A stretch of 64,000 nt of DNA from JAAYDS01 sp012729155. Its GTDB lineage: Bacteria; Chloroflexota; Anaerolineae; UBA1429. The position numbers and the translations under genes were made by a program. Positions 24,840 through 33,190 of the stretch are shown in pieces. Location: NCBI GenBank assembly GCA_036774405.1, contig DAIPBO010000005.1, forward strand, positions 97,822 through 161,821, given 5' to 3'. Below the pieces are notes generated by a model that was given only the letters and a program-made list of their open reading frames with translations, was not told the origin of the DNA and did not search any database. The number at the start of each line of letters is the position of its first letter. Positions within the stretch are counted from its first letter, which is position 1.

Positions 24840-25655
24840 CTAGACGAGCCCCAGGAAGCGCAGGGCGTTCTCGCCCAGCCAGCGCCGTTCCGTCTCGGCA
24901 GGGGCGCCCAGTTGCTGGTGTAGTAGCTGCCGGTCGCTACGTAATACGTCTACGCCATGTTCGTGGATGCCCGTGCCCACCGAGTCGCTGCCCCACAAGA
25001 TGTATTCGTCGCCCGCGAAAGAGAGCGTCTTGCGTAGGGCGTCCTCGCGCCAGGCGGGCGGTGTCCCCGGTGTGGTGTCGATCCACATCTGATGCGGGTG
25101 CTCACGCCCTTCGCTATTGAGCGCGCGAAAGCGCCCATAGAGCGCCAGGCACTCGTCGACCCACGGCCACGAGATGTGCGCCAGGGCAAAGCGCACTTTG
25201 GGAAAGTGCAGCAGCGGCTCCCAGAACACCGGGCGGTTAAACCGCGAGCTGTCGCCGTGAAAGTAGAGGATGCCCGAGTGAAAGATGATCGGCGCGTTGA
25301 GCTCGCCGGCCTTTTCGTAGACCGGAAAGACGGTCTCATCGCATGGATACCAGTGGTTGGCGATCATCTTGACGCCGGCAAAGCCTTTGTCGGCGATGGC
25401 GTACTCGAGCTCCTGGACGGCGCCGGGCAGGGTTGGCTCGATCCAGCAAAAGGGCAAGATGCGGTCTGGCGCCTCGGCGGCAATGCGCGCCAGCCAATCA
25501 GTGGCCTCGCGCATAGCCCAGCGTTTGGGCAGTTCATCGGTCTCGGGCGCTGGGGCGAACAGGCAGCACTTGTCGATGCCAGCAGCATCCATGCCGTCGA
25601 GCACCGCCTTGGCGGTCTCTTCGCCAAACGCATGCACGTGGATGTCGATGATCAT
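24840..25655 (-). CDS. Amidohydrolase-2-type metal-dependent hydrolase (TIM barrel)
   Basis: This 271-residue protein starts with MIIDIHVHAFGEETAK, the H-x-H metal motif of the amidohydrolase superfamily. It contains PIIFHSGILYFHGDSSRF (metal His) and ILWGSDSVGTGIHEHG (catalytic Asp near residue 230). The compact size and DIHVHAF entry match the ACMSD-like amidohydrolase 2 group, whose members are decarboxylases or lactonases. The second ATG at 25655 has better spacing from GGAGG than 25658. No partner genes suggest the substrate. Confidence 0.82.
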   Translation of the reverse strand: MIIDIHVHAFGEETAKAVLDGMDAAGIDKCCLFAPAPETDELPKRWAMREATDWLARIAAEAPDRILPFCWIEPTLPGAVQELEYAIADKGFAGVKMIANHWYPCDETVFPVYEKAGELNAPIIFHSGILYFHGDSSRFNRPVFWEPLLHFPKVRFALAHISWPWVDECLALYGRFRALNSEGREHPHQMWIDTTPGTPPAWREDALRKTLSFAGDEYILWGSDSVGTGIHEHGVDVLRSDRQLLHQQLGAPAETERRWLGENALRFLGLV

Positions 25656-25743
25656 CATGACCTCCAGAGAACCAGGCTGGTGCGAGTGTAGCCCCGGGTG
25701 TGAGCATTAGCAACTGTCATGTCGATCAGGGCAAAGTGGAATG

Positions 25744-25810
25744 CAGCGGTCCAACCGCTGACAACCTGCGGTGCGGGCTGCGACTGATCCGCTCGGCAAT
25801 CGTGTATACT
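25744..25810 (+). promoter_or_regulatory. -10 element and inverted repeat before the GNAT gene
   Basis: TATACT at 25805-25810 resembles a -10 box; no clear -35 is seen. A 7-bp inverted repeat CAGCGGT-CCA-ACCGCTG lies upstream at 25744-25760. Confidence 0.35.
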
Positions 25811-25840
25811 CGCGTTCAGGTGCAAATGCAGGAGATAAAC

Positions 25841-26347
25841 ATGAAACTCGCATTCTCGCGATTGAGCGACGTCAACCCTGCTGAGTGGGTAGCTTTGCTC
25901 ACCCATCCTCTGGTGCGGCGGCACATGCCGCTGTCTGGCGCGACGATGACGCTATCTGAGGCGCGCGATTGGGCTGCGGCCAAAGACCGGCAATGGGACG
26001 CCTTCGGCTATGGCCCCTGGGCTCTATTTGCTGATGGCGAGCTCGTGGGTTGGGGCGGGCTGCAAGATGAGGATGGTGAGGCCGATCTAGCCCTGGTGCT
26101 GCATCCTGATCATTGGGGCAAGGGGCCGGCCTTTGCTCGTGAGATTATCCGGCGCGCCTTTGAGGAACTGGGGCTGGCGTCAATCACGGCGCTCTTGCCT
26201 CCTTCGCGCACGCGCGTCAAGGGCATGCAGCGTCTGGGCTTTGAGTTCGACAGTGAGGTGTGGGTCGATGGTGAGCGCTTTGTTCGCTATCGGCTCTTGC
26301 GGCCCGCCGCTGGGCAGACTGAGAACCACCAGATGCCAGGCGACTAG
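25841..26347 (+). CDS. GNAT-family N-acetyltransferase
   Basis: This 168-residue protein resembles the RimJ/RimL-like acetyltransferases that use acetyl-CoA. The core reads ALFADGELVGWGGLQDEDGEADLALVLHPDHWGKGPAFA split over about residues 62-100, with HPDHWGKGPAFAREIIRRAF as the acetyl-CoA-binding motif A. RVKGMQRLGFEFDSEV is motif B. AGGAG lies 7 nt before the ATG at 25841; the longer in-frame extension is unlikely. The acceptor is unknown. Its stop codon shares CTAG with the stop of the opposing gene. Confidence 0.88.
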   Translation: MKLAFSRLSDVNPAEWVALLTHPLVRRHMPLSGATMTLSEARDWAAAKDRQWDAFGYGPWALFADGELVGWGGLQDEDGEADLALVLHPDHWGKGPAFAREIIRRAFEELGLASITALLPPSRTRVKGMQRLGFEFDSEVWVDGERFVRYRLLRPAAGQTENHQMPGD

Positions 26348-27234
26348 AGCATTTTCAGCTGTTGAGCTGCGCTGGTCGGCGGCCGACGTGGGTGGGGTTC
26401 GTATGGAGCCAGGCGGTCAGCGATGCCATGACGCAAGCGCTCCTCGTGAAAGGCATCCCAGAGCTCTGCGGCGCGCGGACAGGCGCATTCGTAACGCAGC
26501 CCGTACGTGCGCTCATAGCGTTGCCGAAGCCCGGCAAAGCTCGCGTCGAGCTGGGTATAGAACCAGTCGCGCGAGCCCTCACGCATCGTGGTGCCCATGG
26601 CAGCCAGAGCGTAGGTGGCGCCGGCGTCGGCCGCCCTCTGTACAATCGCGCGGATCGACGCAGGATCATCTTCGATGAACGGCAGGATGGGCATCAGCAG
26701 AGCGCCCACCTCAACTCCAGCACTGGCCAGCTTGGCCATGGCGGCCAGGCGTCGGCTCGGGGAGGGGGCGAGCGGTTCGACGCGCGCGGCGAGCTCGTCA
26801 TCGACGGTCGTCAGTGTGAATGAGACGATCGCTCTCGTCTGTGCGATTTGGGCGAGTGTGTCGAGGTCTTTGACCACGAGGTCGCTCTTGGTGGTCACAT
26901 GAACGGGGAAACCCTCATCGGCCAACACCTGTAACGCCTGTCCCGTCAGGCCGTACTGACGCTCAGCAAAGGTGTATGGATCAGACATGGCGCCTGTGCC
27001 TACGATGCCAACCAACCGCTTGCGGGGCAGCTCGTCGCGCAGCCGCTCGATAGCATTGACCTTGACCAACACGTCGCGAAAGTCTGCGATGCCATAGCAG
27101 AGTGACCGCGAGTCGCAGTAGATGCATTGGTGCTCGCAGCCGCGATAGATGTTCATGCCGTACTTGATCTGGAACCAGGGATCGGGCTGCTTGTGCCCTG
27201 AGAGCAGCGTCTTGGCCTGGATTTCGATGATCAT
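26344..27234 (-). CDS. Radical SAM protein (PA0069/Rv2578c-like)
   Basis: This 296-residue protein has the cluster motif RGCEHQCIYCDSRS (CxxxCxxC) near residues 31-44, which binds a 4Fe-4S cluster and S-adenosylmethionine. The rest follows a partial TIM barrel (GTGAMSDPYTFAERQYGLT, VTTKSDLVVKDLD, GALLMPILPFIEDDPASI). This group is annotated as SPL-like, but it lacks features I would require to call spore photoproduct lyase, and the host is not expected to form spores. It follows the metallophosphoesterase by 9 nt without a clear ribosome site, so coupling is likely. Confidence 0.85.
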   Translation of the reverse strand: MIIEIQAKTLLSGHKQPDPWFQIKYGMNIYRGCEHQCIYCDSRSLCYGIADFRDVLVKVNAIERLRDELPRKRLVGIVGTGAMSDPYTFAERQYGLTGQALQVLADEGFPVHVTTKSDLVVKDLDTLAQIAQTRAIVSFTLTTVDDELAARVEPLAPSPSRRLAAMAKLASAGVEVGALLMPILPFIEDDPASIRAIVQRAADAGATYALAAMGTTMREGSRDWFYTQLDASFAGLRQRYERTYGLRYECACPRAAELWDAFHEERLRHGIADRLAPYEPHPRRPPTSAAQQLKML

Positions 27235-27243
27235 CGCGGCGGG

Positions 27244-28224
27244 TCAGTCGCAGGTGTGTCCGGCACGGTCGAGGGCGCGCGCCAACCGCTGGTAAGCGGG
27301 TAGATAATCGCGTTCAGCACGAGCACGGTCAAAGCTGCGCTCGGTGTCGAACCAGACGTGGTCAGGCAACCAGCTGTCGGGCTTGAGGCCTGCCTGTCTC
27401 GCCAGGCGGTGGGCATGCCAGAAGAACATGATGCTCAGGCATTGGCCTGAGAGCGCGTCGGCCATAAAGGCACGAGCCAGTGGGCCACCATCGTCATGCA
27501 GGCCGCTGTCATGATAGTCGCGCAGCAGGCGCTCACGATCATAGGGCACACTGCGCAGTTCGGCCTGCCAGCGCCCATCCACGAGTGTCAAGAGGGCATA
27601 GTCAGCGTGTCCACTGCCGTTGGTGGGCACGCCCACCGAACCTGGGCACACGGCGAGCCGGCCATCGAGGCAGGCGCGCCACTGCAGATGGGTATGACCG
27701 CACACGAGGACGCTCGCCTGCACGTCGGCCATCACATCGCCAAGCGGGCGAGGCAGCGTTCGCGTGCTGGGCAGACCGGTGACGTGGGCTACTTCGGCCA
27801 CCAACGCGCCGGTCACTGGCAACACGGGCTCGCGCACGTCGAGTGGTGAGCCGTGCACCAGACAGATGGGCGGAGCGTTGCCGAACTGGAGCACGCGCTG
27901 CTCGGCCAGCGCCGTGACTGCGCCGATGATAGCGGGAGTGAGCTGCGCGGCAGACCAGCGTAGCGGTCCATAGTGCACTCCCGACTGCCATGCTGCCGGA
28001 GCTCTGCCAACGCGGATGTCGACCAGGTCCTGGTCGTTGTTGCCGCGAATCAGGATGGCGCCGCGCTCCTGGAGCAGCTCAAATGTCTGTACCGGGCACG
28101 GGCCGGTGGCCAGGTGGTCGCCAGCGGCGATGATGCCCTCGATGCCTTTCGCATCTGCGTCGGCCAGAACCGCCTCCAGCGCAGCCAGGTTGCCGTGGAT
28201 ATCAGCCAGCAGAGCCAGTCGCAT
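27244..28224 (-). CDS. Calcineurin-like metallophosphoesterase
   Basis: This 326-residue protein has the metallophosphoesterase motifs in order: LLADIHGNLAALEAV (D-x-H), IAAGDHLATG (GDxx), ILIRGNNDQDL (GNNDQ in place of GNHD), LVHGSPLDV, and VCGHTHLQWRA (GHTH). The N-terminal half is close to YfcE/DevT-like phosphoesterases, and the C-terminal about 100 residues add a domain I do not recognise. The ATG at 28224 has AGGAAG 7 nt upstream. The GNND variant is common in this subfamily. Radical SAM follows in the same unit. Confidence 0.87.
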   Translation of the reverse strand: MRLALLADIHGNLAALEAVLADADAKGIEGIIAAGDHLATGPCPVQTFELLQERGAILIRGNNDQDLVDIRVGRAPAAWQSGVHYGPLRWSAAQLTPAIIGAVTALAEQRVLQFGNAPPICLVHGSPLDVREPVLPVTGALVAEVAHVTGLPSTRTLPRPLGDVMADVQASVLVCGHTHLQWRACLDGRLAVCPGSVGVPTNGSGHADYALLTLVDGRWQAELRSVPYDRERLLRDYHDSGLHDDGGPLARAFMADALSGQCLSIMFFWHAHRLARQAGLKPDSWLPDHVWFDTERSFDRARAERDYLPAYQRLARALDRAGHTCD

Positions 28225-28235
28225 GTTCGTGCTTC

Positions 28236-28248
28236 CTGTTGTCAACAG
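28236..28248. promoter_or_regulatory. Palindrome in a divergent promoter region
   Basis: CTGTTG-T-CAACAG is a perfect 13-bp palindrome in the 80-nt gap between the metallophosphoesterase and the small secreted protein gene, next to weak promoter-like sequence. It could bind a dimeric regulator. Confidence 0.3.
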
Positions 28249-28304
28249 CCGCAAACCATTATACCATCGAGCGCATCTGTGCGAATTCTTGGAGGGCGAT
28301 AGAC

Positions 28305-28460
28305 ATGCTTAACAGATTCATCGCGGTCGTGCTTGTTGTGGCAGCAGTGCTGCTTCTGGCGGCGCCCGTGGCTGCCGGCGGCGACCAGGTGCGCGGCGCC
28401 AAAGGGCAAGGCGGTGTCCATCAGGAACAAATGCAAGATCCCCCACCGTTTCAGCCATAG
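28305..28460 (+). CDS. Small secreted or membrane-anchored protein, 51 residues
   Basis: The ATG at 28305 follows GGAGGG with good spacing. Residues 1-25 form a signal peptide (MLNRFIAVVLVVAAVLLLAA with a likely AxA cleavage near PVAAGG). The remaining 26 residues are polar (GAKGQGGVHQEQMQDPPPF) and end in a Pro-rich tail. I recognise no family. It is divergent from the phosphoesterase unit and convergent with a YcxB-like gene. Confidence 0.6.
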   Translation: MLNRFIAVVLVVAAVLLLAAPVAAGGDQVRGAKGQGGVHQEQMQDPPPFQP

Positions 28461-28519
28461 GGTAACCGCGAACTGGGCAGCAGGAGACACTGCAGACAGC
28501 GCCGGCCGGGCGAGGGTAG

Positions 28520-29035
28520 TCAGTCCGATTGTGTGTGAGCTCGCACCGTGGCGGCAAAGGCCTGGGCGTCTCCGCGGAGCACCCGCTCGCGGGGGATGAC
28601 CATGCCAGCGCCGCGTCCTCGGAAGATGAAAAGCGCCGTCTCTGTCTCGGCCAGGGCGGTGATCTCTGACCAGGCGATGGCGAACTCGCCGTTGCCTGTG
28701 CGCTCGATAATGCCTTTCTCGGTGAGCTCTAGGTGATGTTTGCCCAGCGTGCGCTGGCCGCGCCCGTGCGCAAACGAGAGCCGGGCAGAGCGCTCCAGGC
28801 GTCGCCTGATGATGCGGCGCATGCTGAGCGCCAGCGCCACCGCCAGCCCCATGCCCACGAGGGTGAGCAGCGATGAGCCGCCCTTTTGGCTGTTCAGGAA
28901 CAGCAGAATCAGGATCAGTATCGCTGGCACCATACTCACCAGATTCTGCAGCCGACGCAGGCCTCGGTCATGGTCGAAAAAGTAGAGCTGCAACGCAACC
29001 AGATCATCGACCGTATTAGTGTAGACGAGTTCCAT
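28520..29035 (-). CDS. YcxB-like membrane protein
   Basis: This 171-residue protein has two predicted transmembrane helices (VSMVPAILILILLFL at about 33-47 and LLTLVGMGLAVALALSM at about 56-72). A C-terminal PH-like YcxB domain follows with typical text TLGKHHLELTEKGIIERTG and ITALAETETALFIFRG. The function is unknown in the family. AAAGGGG precedes the ATG at 29035. A TATAAT -10 box lies at 29059-29064 on the minus strand, without a recognisable -35. Confidence 0.75.
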   Translation of the reverse strand: MELVYTNTVDDLVALQLYFFDHDRGLRRLQNLVSMVPAILILILLFLNSQKGGSSLLTLVGMGLAVALALSMRRIIRRRLERSARLSFAHGRGQRTLGKHHLELTEKGIIERTGNGEFAIAWSEITALAETETALFIFRGRGAGMVIPRERVLRGDAQAFAATVRAHTQSD

Positions 29036-29145
29036 GCCACCCCTTTCGCGCCAAGGTGATTATACCACGGGGCTCGGATGGGCCCTGAAAGCCGATTCAC
29101 CCGGGTGTCTTGTATGCAATCGTACGAGAACAGAGGGAACAACCG

Positions 29146-31428
29146 TTGTTGCGAACTGGCCACCGCCCGCGGCCTAGGCTGCGCGCCAAGCTCATCTCCT
29201 GGTCGTTCATCCCAACGGCGATCGTGTTGGTGGCGGTGGCTGGAGTCATTCTGTACGCCTTCCAGAGAGCCACTGCCGACCTGGTGATCGAGCGGGATCG
29301 CGAGTTGACGCGCCTGATGGCCCGGCAAGTGAGTCTCGAGATCGAACCCTATGAGCGCACTCTTGCTGAGGTGGCCGCTCAACTGGCCCCAGCCAAAGAT
29401 GCGGGCGAGCGCTGCGCCCTGCTACACGACCAGACTGCTCGGCTTGGCTTCTTTGATGGCGGGGTTGCCCTGTTGGATGCTAACGGGGTTGTTCTCACGA
29501 TGACGCCAATGGATGTCAGGCAAATGCGCCGCGACTGGGGGCAGCACGGCGGCATCAGCCGCACCTTGAGCACAGGAATAGCCTCTTTTACGTCTGTGGG
29601 CCCGTTTGGTCTTCAAGAGGACGACTCGGTGGGCATGGTGATGCCGCTGCGCTCCGAAGAGGGCGAGGTGGTTGGCGCTCTGGTGGGCATCTTTGCGCTG
29701 CGCGACGGCACACTCAGCGGCGTGTATCGTCAGGCTGAGCAGCAGGTGGCTAGCCGGCTTGGCAAGGACCCACTGTACTGGCAGAGTGGCTCGTCGAGCG
29801 AGCAGGGCGGGGCCTCAGGACTGATCGTGTTGTTGCAGCGGGCCGGCCTGACGCGTTACAGCGCGTCGAGCACGGCCAGCGCCTACCTCGTAGACCGGCA
29901 GGGCGTGGTGATCCATGGCGCTGCTGGAGACCTGACAGGGCATCGCTTGCCCCAGAACGAACTGCAGGAGCTGATCGCTGTCGGGCAGGTCGGCGCCCTG
30001 CGCATGCGTAGCGACGGTGGACGGCAGATGGTGGCCTGTTATGCGCCCATCGGCAGCACCGGTTGGGGCCTCATTACCTGCGAGGATTGGGGCATTCTCT
30101 ACGAGCCCGCCCGTCGCTTGAGTCACTACCTCGTGGTTCTACTGGCTCTGGGCGTGCTTGTCCCGGGGTTGGTGGTGACGATAGCCATCCGCCGCATCAC
30201 CCGTCCGGTCGATACGCTGGTGGCAGCGACACGCCGCGTGGGAGCCGGCGACTTTGTGCGGGTCGAGCTCGATACGAGGGATGAACTGGCCGAACTGGCC
30301 AAGGGCTTTAGCCAGATGTCTGCCAGGTTGCAGGCGCTCTACGCTGATCTTGAGCAGCGCGTGGCCGACCGTACACTCGAGTTGCGTACACTACTCGATG
30401 TCTCGCAAAAGGTGAGCAGTATCCTCAGCCCGCCGCAGGTGCTGGAGACGGGCCTGAGCGCGCTATTGACCTTTGTGGGGGCGCAACAAGGTTTGGCGTG
30501 CGCAGAGGGTCAGGGCGACGGCGAGCAGGAAGATATCATCGTAAGCCTGGGCGAGCTGCCCTGTGCGACTGAGGTCTTGTGCACACTCTCTGATCAGGCC
30601 GCTGATGGCAAGGGTAAGCCCGTCGTGGCGACTCTCGCAGGGGGCACCACAATGCTGGTGGTGCCGCTGCAATCGCCCGAAGGTCGCCTGGGCCGTCTGA
30701 TGGCTCTGTTGCCGCCGGCGTTCGAGTTGCCGGAACCCAGACTGGCGTTGGTGGCGTCTATTGGGCAGCAGGTCAGCGTGGCGCTGGGCAATGCCCTCCT
30801 ATTCGAGCGCGCCAGCGCGGTGGCCGCCGAGGCCGAACGCCAACGTCTAGCGCGAGATCTGCATGACTCAGTGGCCCAGGCAGTCTACGGGGTGAGCCTC
30901 TATGCGCGCGCCACCAATCGTCTGCTGGCGTCAGGGCAAGTGGAAGCCGCCCAGCGCCATCTGGAGGTGCTGCAGGATAGCGCGTGCCAGGCTCTGGCCG
31001 AGATGCGCTTGCTCATCTACCAGGCGCGAGGCCCTGCGTGCGAGCCAGGGCGTCTGGCTGAGGCCATTCAGGCGCGCCTCGATCATGTTGAGGTCCGCGC
31101 AGGGATCAGCGTAGAGCTAAAGGTAGCCGTCGAGTCGCTCATCGAGCCGGCCGTCGAGGAGGCGCTCTTCTATGTGGCCACCGAGGCACTCAACAATGTC
31201 GTGCGTCATGCCAATGCGAGCAGCGTGCGCATCAGGCTTGCCTCGCACGATGGACGCGTTGCGCTAGACGTGGCTGACGATGGACAGGGGTTTGACCCAG
31301 CGAGGGTACGCGCTGGCGGCGTCGGGCTGGGCAACATACAGACCCGCATCCAGGAGCTGGGCGGCCAGGTCCGCATCACAAGCGCGGCGGGCAAGGGGAC
31401 GGTGGTGAGCGTGGAGGTTTTGATGTGA
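29146..31428 (+). CDS. Cache/HAMP/GAF sensor histidine kinase, NarL type
   Basis: This protein is about 760 residues long. In order: a short N-tail, a membrane helix near 19-39, an extracytoplasmic Cache-like sensor domain (about 40-325), a second helix near 328-348, HAMP (ITRPVDTLVAATRRVGAGDF), a GAF-like domain, a HisKA_3 dimerisation box ERQRLARDLHDSVAQ with phosphorylatable H573, and a HATPase domain (EALNNVVRHAN; DVADDGQGFD; GGVGLGNIQTRIQ). The preferred start is TTG 29146 because AGAGGG lies 8 nt upstream; a TTG at 29110 is possible. It overlaps the response regulator gene by 4 nt. The extracellular ligand is unknown. Confidence 0.92.
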   Translation: MLRTGHRPRPRLRAKLISWSFIPTAIVLVAVAGVILYAFQRATADLVIERDRELTRLMARQVSLEIEPYERTLAEVAAQLAPAKDAGERCALLHDQTARLGFFDGGVALLDANGVVLTMTPMDVRQMRRDWGQHGGISRTLSTGIASFTSVGPFGLQEDDSVGMVMPLRSEEGEVVGALVGIFALRDGTLSGVYRQAEQQVASRLGKDPLYWQSGSSSEQGGASGLIVLLQRAGLTRYSASSTASAYLVDRQGVVIHGAAGDLTGHRLPQNELQELIAVGQVGALRMRSDGGRQMVACYAPIGSTGWGLITCEDWGILYEPARRLSHYLVVLLALGVLVPGLVVTIAIRRITRPVDTLVAATRRVGAGDFVRVELDTRDELAELAKGFSQMSARLQALYADLEQRVADRTLELRTLLDVSQKVSSILSPPQVLETGLSALLTFVGAQQGLACAEGQGDGEQEDIIVSLGELPCATEVLCTLSDQAADGKGKPVVATLAGGTTMLVVPLQSPEGRLGRLMALLPPAFELPEPRLALVASIGQQVSVALGNALLFERASAVAAEAERQRLARDLHDSVAQAVYGVSLYARATNRLLASGQVEAAQRHLEVLQDSACQALAEMRLLIYQARGPACEPGRLAEAIQARLDHVEVRAGISVELKVAVESLIEPAVEEALFYVATEALNNVVRHANASSVRIRLASHDGRVALDVADDGQGFDPARVRAGGVGLGNIQTRIQELGGQVRITSAAGKGTVVSVEVLM

Positions 31429-32081
31429 GTGAGCGGTCGATCCGCGTGTTGGTGGTCGACGACCATACCATTGTGCGCAAGGGCATCTGCGCGCTGTTGC
31501 AGACAGAGCCCGGTATCGTTGTTGTGGGCGAGGCAAGTGATGGCGCAGAGGCGATTACTGCGGTGGAGAGAACGCACCCTGATGTGGTGTTGATGGATCT
31601 GATGATGCCTGGCGTCGATGGCGAGCAGGCCACCAGCACCTTGCTATCGCGATATCCCGAGCTGCGCGTGCTGGTGTTGACCTCGTTCACGGCCGATGAG
31701 CATGTGGTGGGGGCCATCAGGGCTGGCGCCGCTGGTTTCCACCTCAAAGACGCTGATCCCCACGACCTCATCGCCGCGATTCGCTGCGTGCACGCGGGGC
31801 AGAGCTCACTGGACCCGTTGGCCGCACGCACCCTCATGTCTCGCATTTCTCATGACTCGCGCGCAGATGTGGGCGTGCTGACTCCGCGCGAACTGGAGGT
31901 GGTGCGAGAGGTCGCCCGGGGGCTCTCCAACCAGGAGGTGGCCCAGGCACTCTACATCACCGAGGTGACCGTGCGCGCTCATGTGAGCAACGTGCTGGGC
32001 AAGCTGAACCTGAGCAGCCGCACCCAACTCGCCCTGTGGGCGTTGCGCCGCGGCATCGTCTCCCTCGAAGGCGACGCCTGA
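31425..32081 (+). CDS. NarL/LuxR-family response regulator
   Basis: This 218-residue protein pairs a receiver domain (RVLVVDDHTIVRKG; phosphorylation site D58 in VLMDLMMPGVDG; LTSFTADEHV; K in FHLKDADPHDL) with a C-terminal LuxR helix-turn-helix (LTPRELEVVREVARGLSNQE to VRAHVSNVLGKLNL). The start is a GTG overlapping the kinase stop (GTGA), with GGAGG before it. It is the cognate partner of the upstream kinase. Its target genes are unknown; the sugar operon downstream has its own promoter. Confidence 0.94.
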   Translation: MSERSIRVLVVDDHTIVRKGICALLQTEPGIVVVGEASDGAEAITAVERTHPDVVLMDLMMPGVDGEQATSTLLSRYPELRVLVLTSFTADEHVVGAIRAGAAGFHLKDADPHDLIAAIRCVHAGQSSLDPLAARTLMSRISHDSRADVGVLTPRELEVVREVARGLSNQEVAQALYITEVTVRAHVSNVLGKLNLSSRTQLALWALRRGIVSLEGDA

Positions 32082-32187
32082 GGATCATACAAAAGTTGTA
32101 GAGGCGATTAGCCATCCGTCCGGTGCGGATGCCTGGGGTATTATGCTATCCTACGGGCGACACCGTCAAGGTTGTCAGACGGCATCA

Positions 32188-32330
32188 GGCTCTGGGATGC
32201 TCAAGGGGCTTGGCTTCCCAGAGCCGCTCCTTTCAGGCCACTGCGCTCCCCCACCCCCACCCCAGCGCTGGCCTGAAAGAAACACTCCAATGGTCACCGA
32301 CCGGTTGGCACCCGCCAACCGGTCGGTGAC
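32188..32330 (+). other. Cluster of three stable hairpins in a 307-nt intergenic region
   Basis: Hairpin 1 pairs GGCTCTGGGA (32188-32197) with TCCCAGAGCC (32216-32225). Hairpin 2 pairs CTTTCAGGCCA (32230-32240) with TGGCCTGAAAG (32269-32279) and continues as GCGCT/AGCGC past a 2-nt bulge around a C-rich loop. Hairpin 3 is a perfect 17-bp stem (32293-32309 and 32314-32330). Hairpin 3 is a plausible terminator for the two-component unit; hairpins 1 and 2 are unexplained. The rest of 32082-32388 contains the promoter of the next gene. Confidence 0.65.
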
Positions 32331-32331
32331 G

Positions 32332-32360
32332 TTTCCACGCCGTCACGCTCCGCGTATAAT
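32332..32360 (+). promoter_or_regulatory. Promoter of the sugar-metabolism operon
   Basis: TTTCCA (32332-32337), a 17-nt spacer and a perfect TATAAT (32355-32360) give a start near 32367, about 22 nt before the ATG at 32389. It begins directly after hairpin 3. Confidence 0.65.
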
Positions 32361-32388
32361 GCCAGCCAGCATATGACGGGAGGCCCCC

Positions 32389-33189
32389 ATGCCCACAAGG
32401 ATGCTCTTTACGCTGTTCACCAAACCATGGCCCCAGCTGTCGCTGGAGCGGCTCGTTGAGTGGGTAGCATGTCTGGGCTATGACGGCGTCGAGTTGCCTG
32501 TGCGCCCCGGCTACCAGGTGCCGCCTGAAGAGGCCTCTGTGCGGCTGCCAACCGCGGCCCGCATCTTTGAACGCGCCGGGCTGCGCATCGTTAGCGTGGC
32601 CGGCCCGGCCGATGCCAGCACCATCAGAGCCTGTGGCGATGCGGGAGTGCCGATCATGAGAACGATGGCGGCCATCGCGCCGGGCGAGGGCTATCTGGAG
32701 GCAGAGACGCGTCTGCACCGCGAGTTTGACGCTCTGTTACCGGTGCTCGAGGCATCGGGCGTCACCCTGGGCGTACAGAACCATTGCGACCGTTTCGTGG
32801 CCAATGCTTTGGGGCTCGACCGTCTGTTGTCTCCTTATGATCCACGGTGTGTGGCAGCCGTGTGGGATGCCGCTCATGAGGCCCTCAACGGCGGCCTGGC
32901 AGCCTACGCGCTCGATGTGATCTGGCCACGGCTGTGCATGGTCAATCTCAAGAATGCCTTTTGGAGGCGCACTAACGGGCCTGAAAGCGGTGTGGCCTCT
33001 TGGCGACACTACTGGACGGATGGCCCCAACGGCCTTGCGGACTGGCCTGAGGTGGTTCGCGAGCTACAGCGGCGTGGCTATCAGGGGCCAGTGTGCCTGA
33101 CAGCCGAGTACAGCGATGCGTCGCTGGTGGATACACTGGCCGCCCGAGACCTGGCCTGGGCTCGCTCGCTCTTTGCGGAGGAGGCCTAG
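32389..33189 (+). CDS. TIM-barrel sugar phosphate isomerase/epimerase-like protein
   Basis: This 266-residue protein belongs to the AP-endonuclease-2/xylose-isomerase-like fold. The barrel begins RMLFTLFTKPWPQLSLERLV and shows GYDGVELPVRPGY, VTLGVQNHCDRFVANA, VWDAAHEALNG (metal-binding Asp/His region), CMVNLKNAFWRR and VCLTAEYSDASL (terminal Glu ligand). GGGAGG precedes the ATG. It is the first gene of a four-gene unit; the next starts 1 nt later. Isomerisation or dehydration of a sugar or inositol derivative is likely; the exact substrate is unknown. Confidence 0.85.
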   Translation: MPTRMLFTLFTKPWPQLSLERLVEWVACLGYDGVELPVRPGYQVPPEEASVRLPTAARIFERAGLRIVSVAGPADASTIRACGDAGVPIMRTMAAIAPGEGYLEAETRLHREFDALLPVLEASGVTLGVQNHCDRFVANALGLDRLLSPYDPRCVAAVWDAAHEALNGGLAAYALDVIWPRLCMVNLKNAFWRRTNGPESGVASWRHYWTDGPNGLADWPEVVRELQRRGYQGPVCLTAEYSDASLVDTLAARDLAWARSLFAEEA

Positions 33190-33190
33190 C

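Noticed and set aside
26344..27234. Spore photoproduct lyase
   Set aside because: The CxxxCxxC site fits radical SAM in general, but nothing else shows SplB and spore formation is not expected; kept as an unassigned radical SAM protein.
29110..29145. Upstream TTG start for the sensor kinase
   Set aside because: It gives a 12-residue extension without a ribosome site; TTG at 29146 has AGAGGG at proper spacing.
32248..32263. G-quadruplex on the minus strand (three runs of four to five G)
   Set aside because: Only three G runs are present, so a standard four-run quadruplex is not formed; treated as a loop of a hairpin instead.
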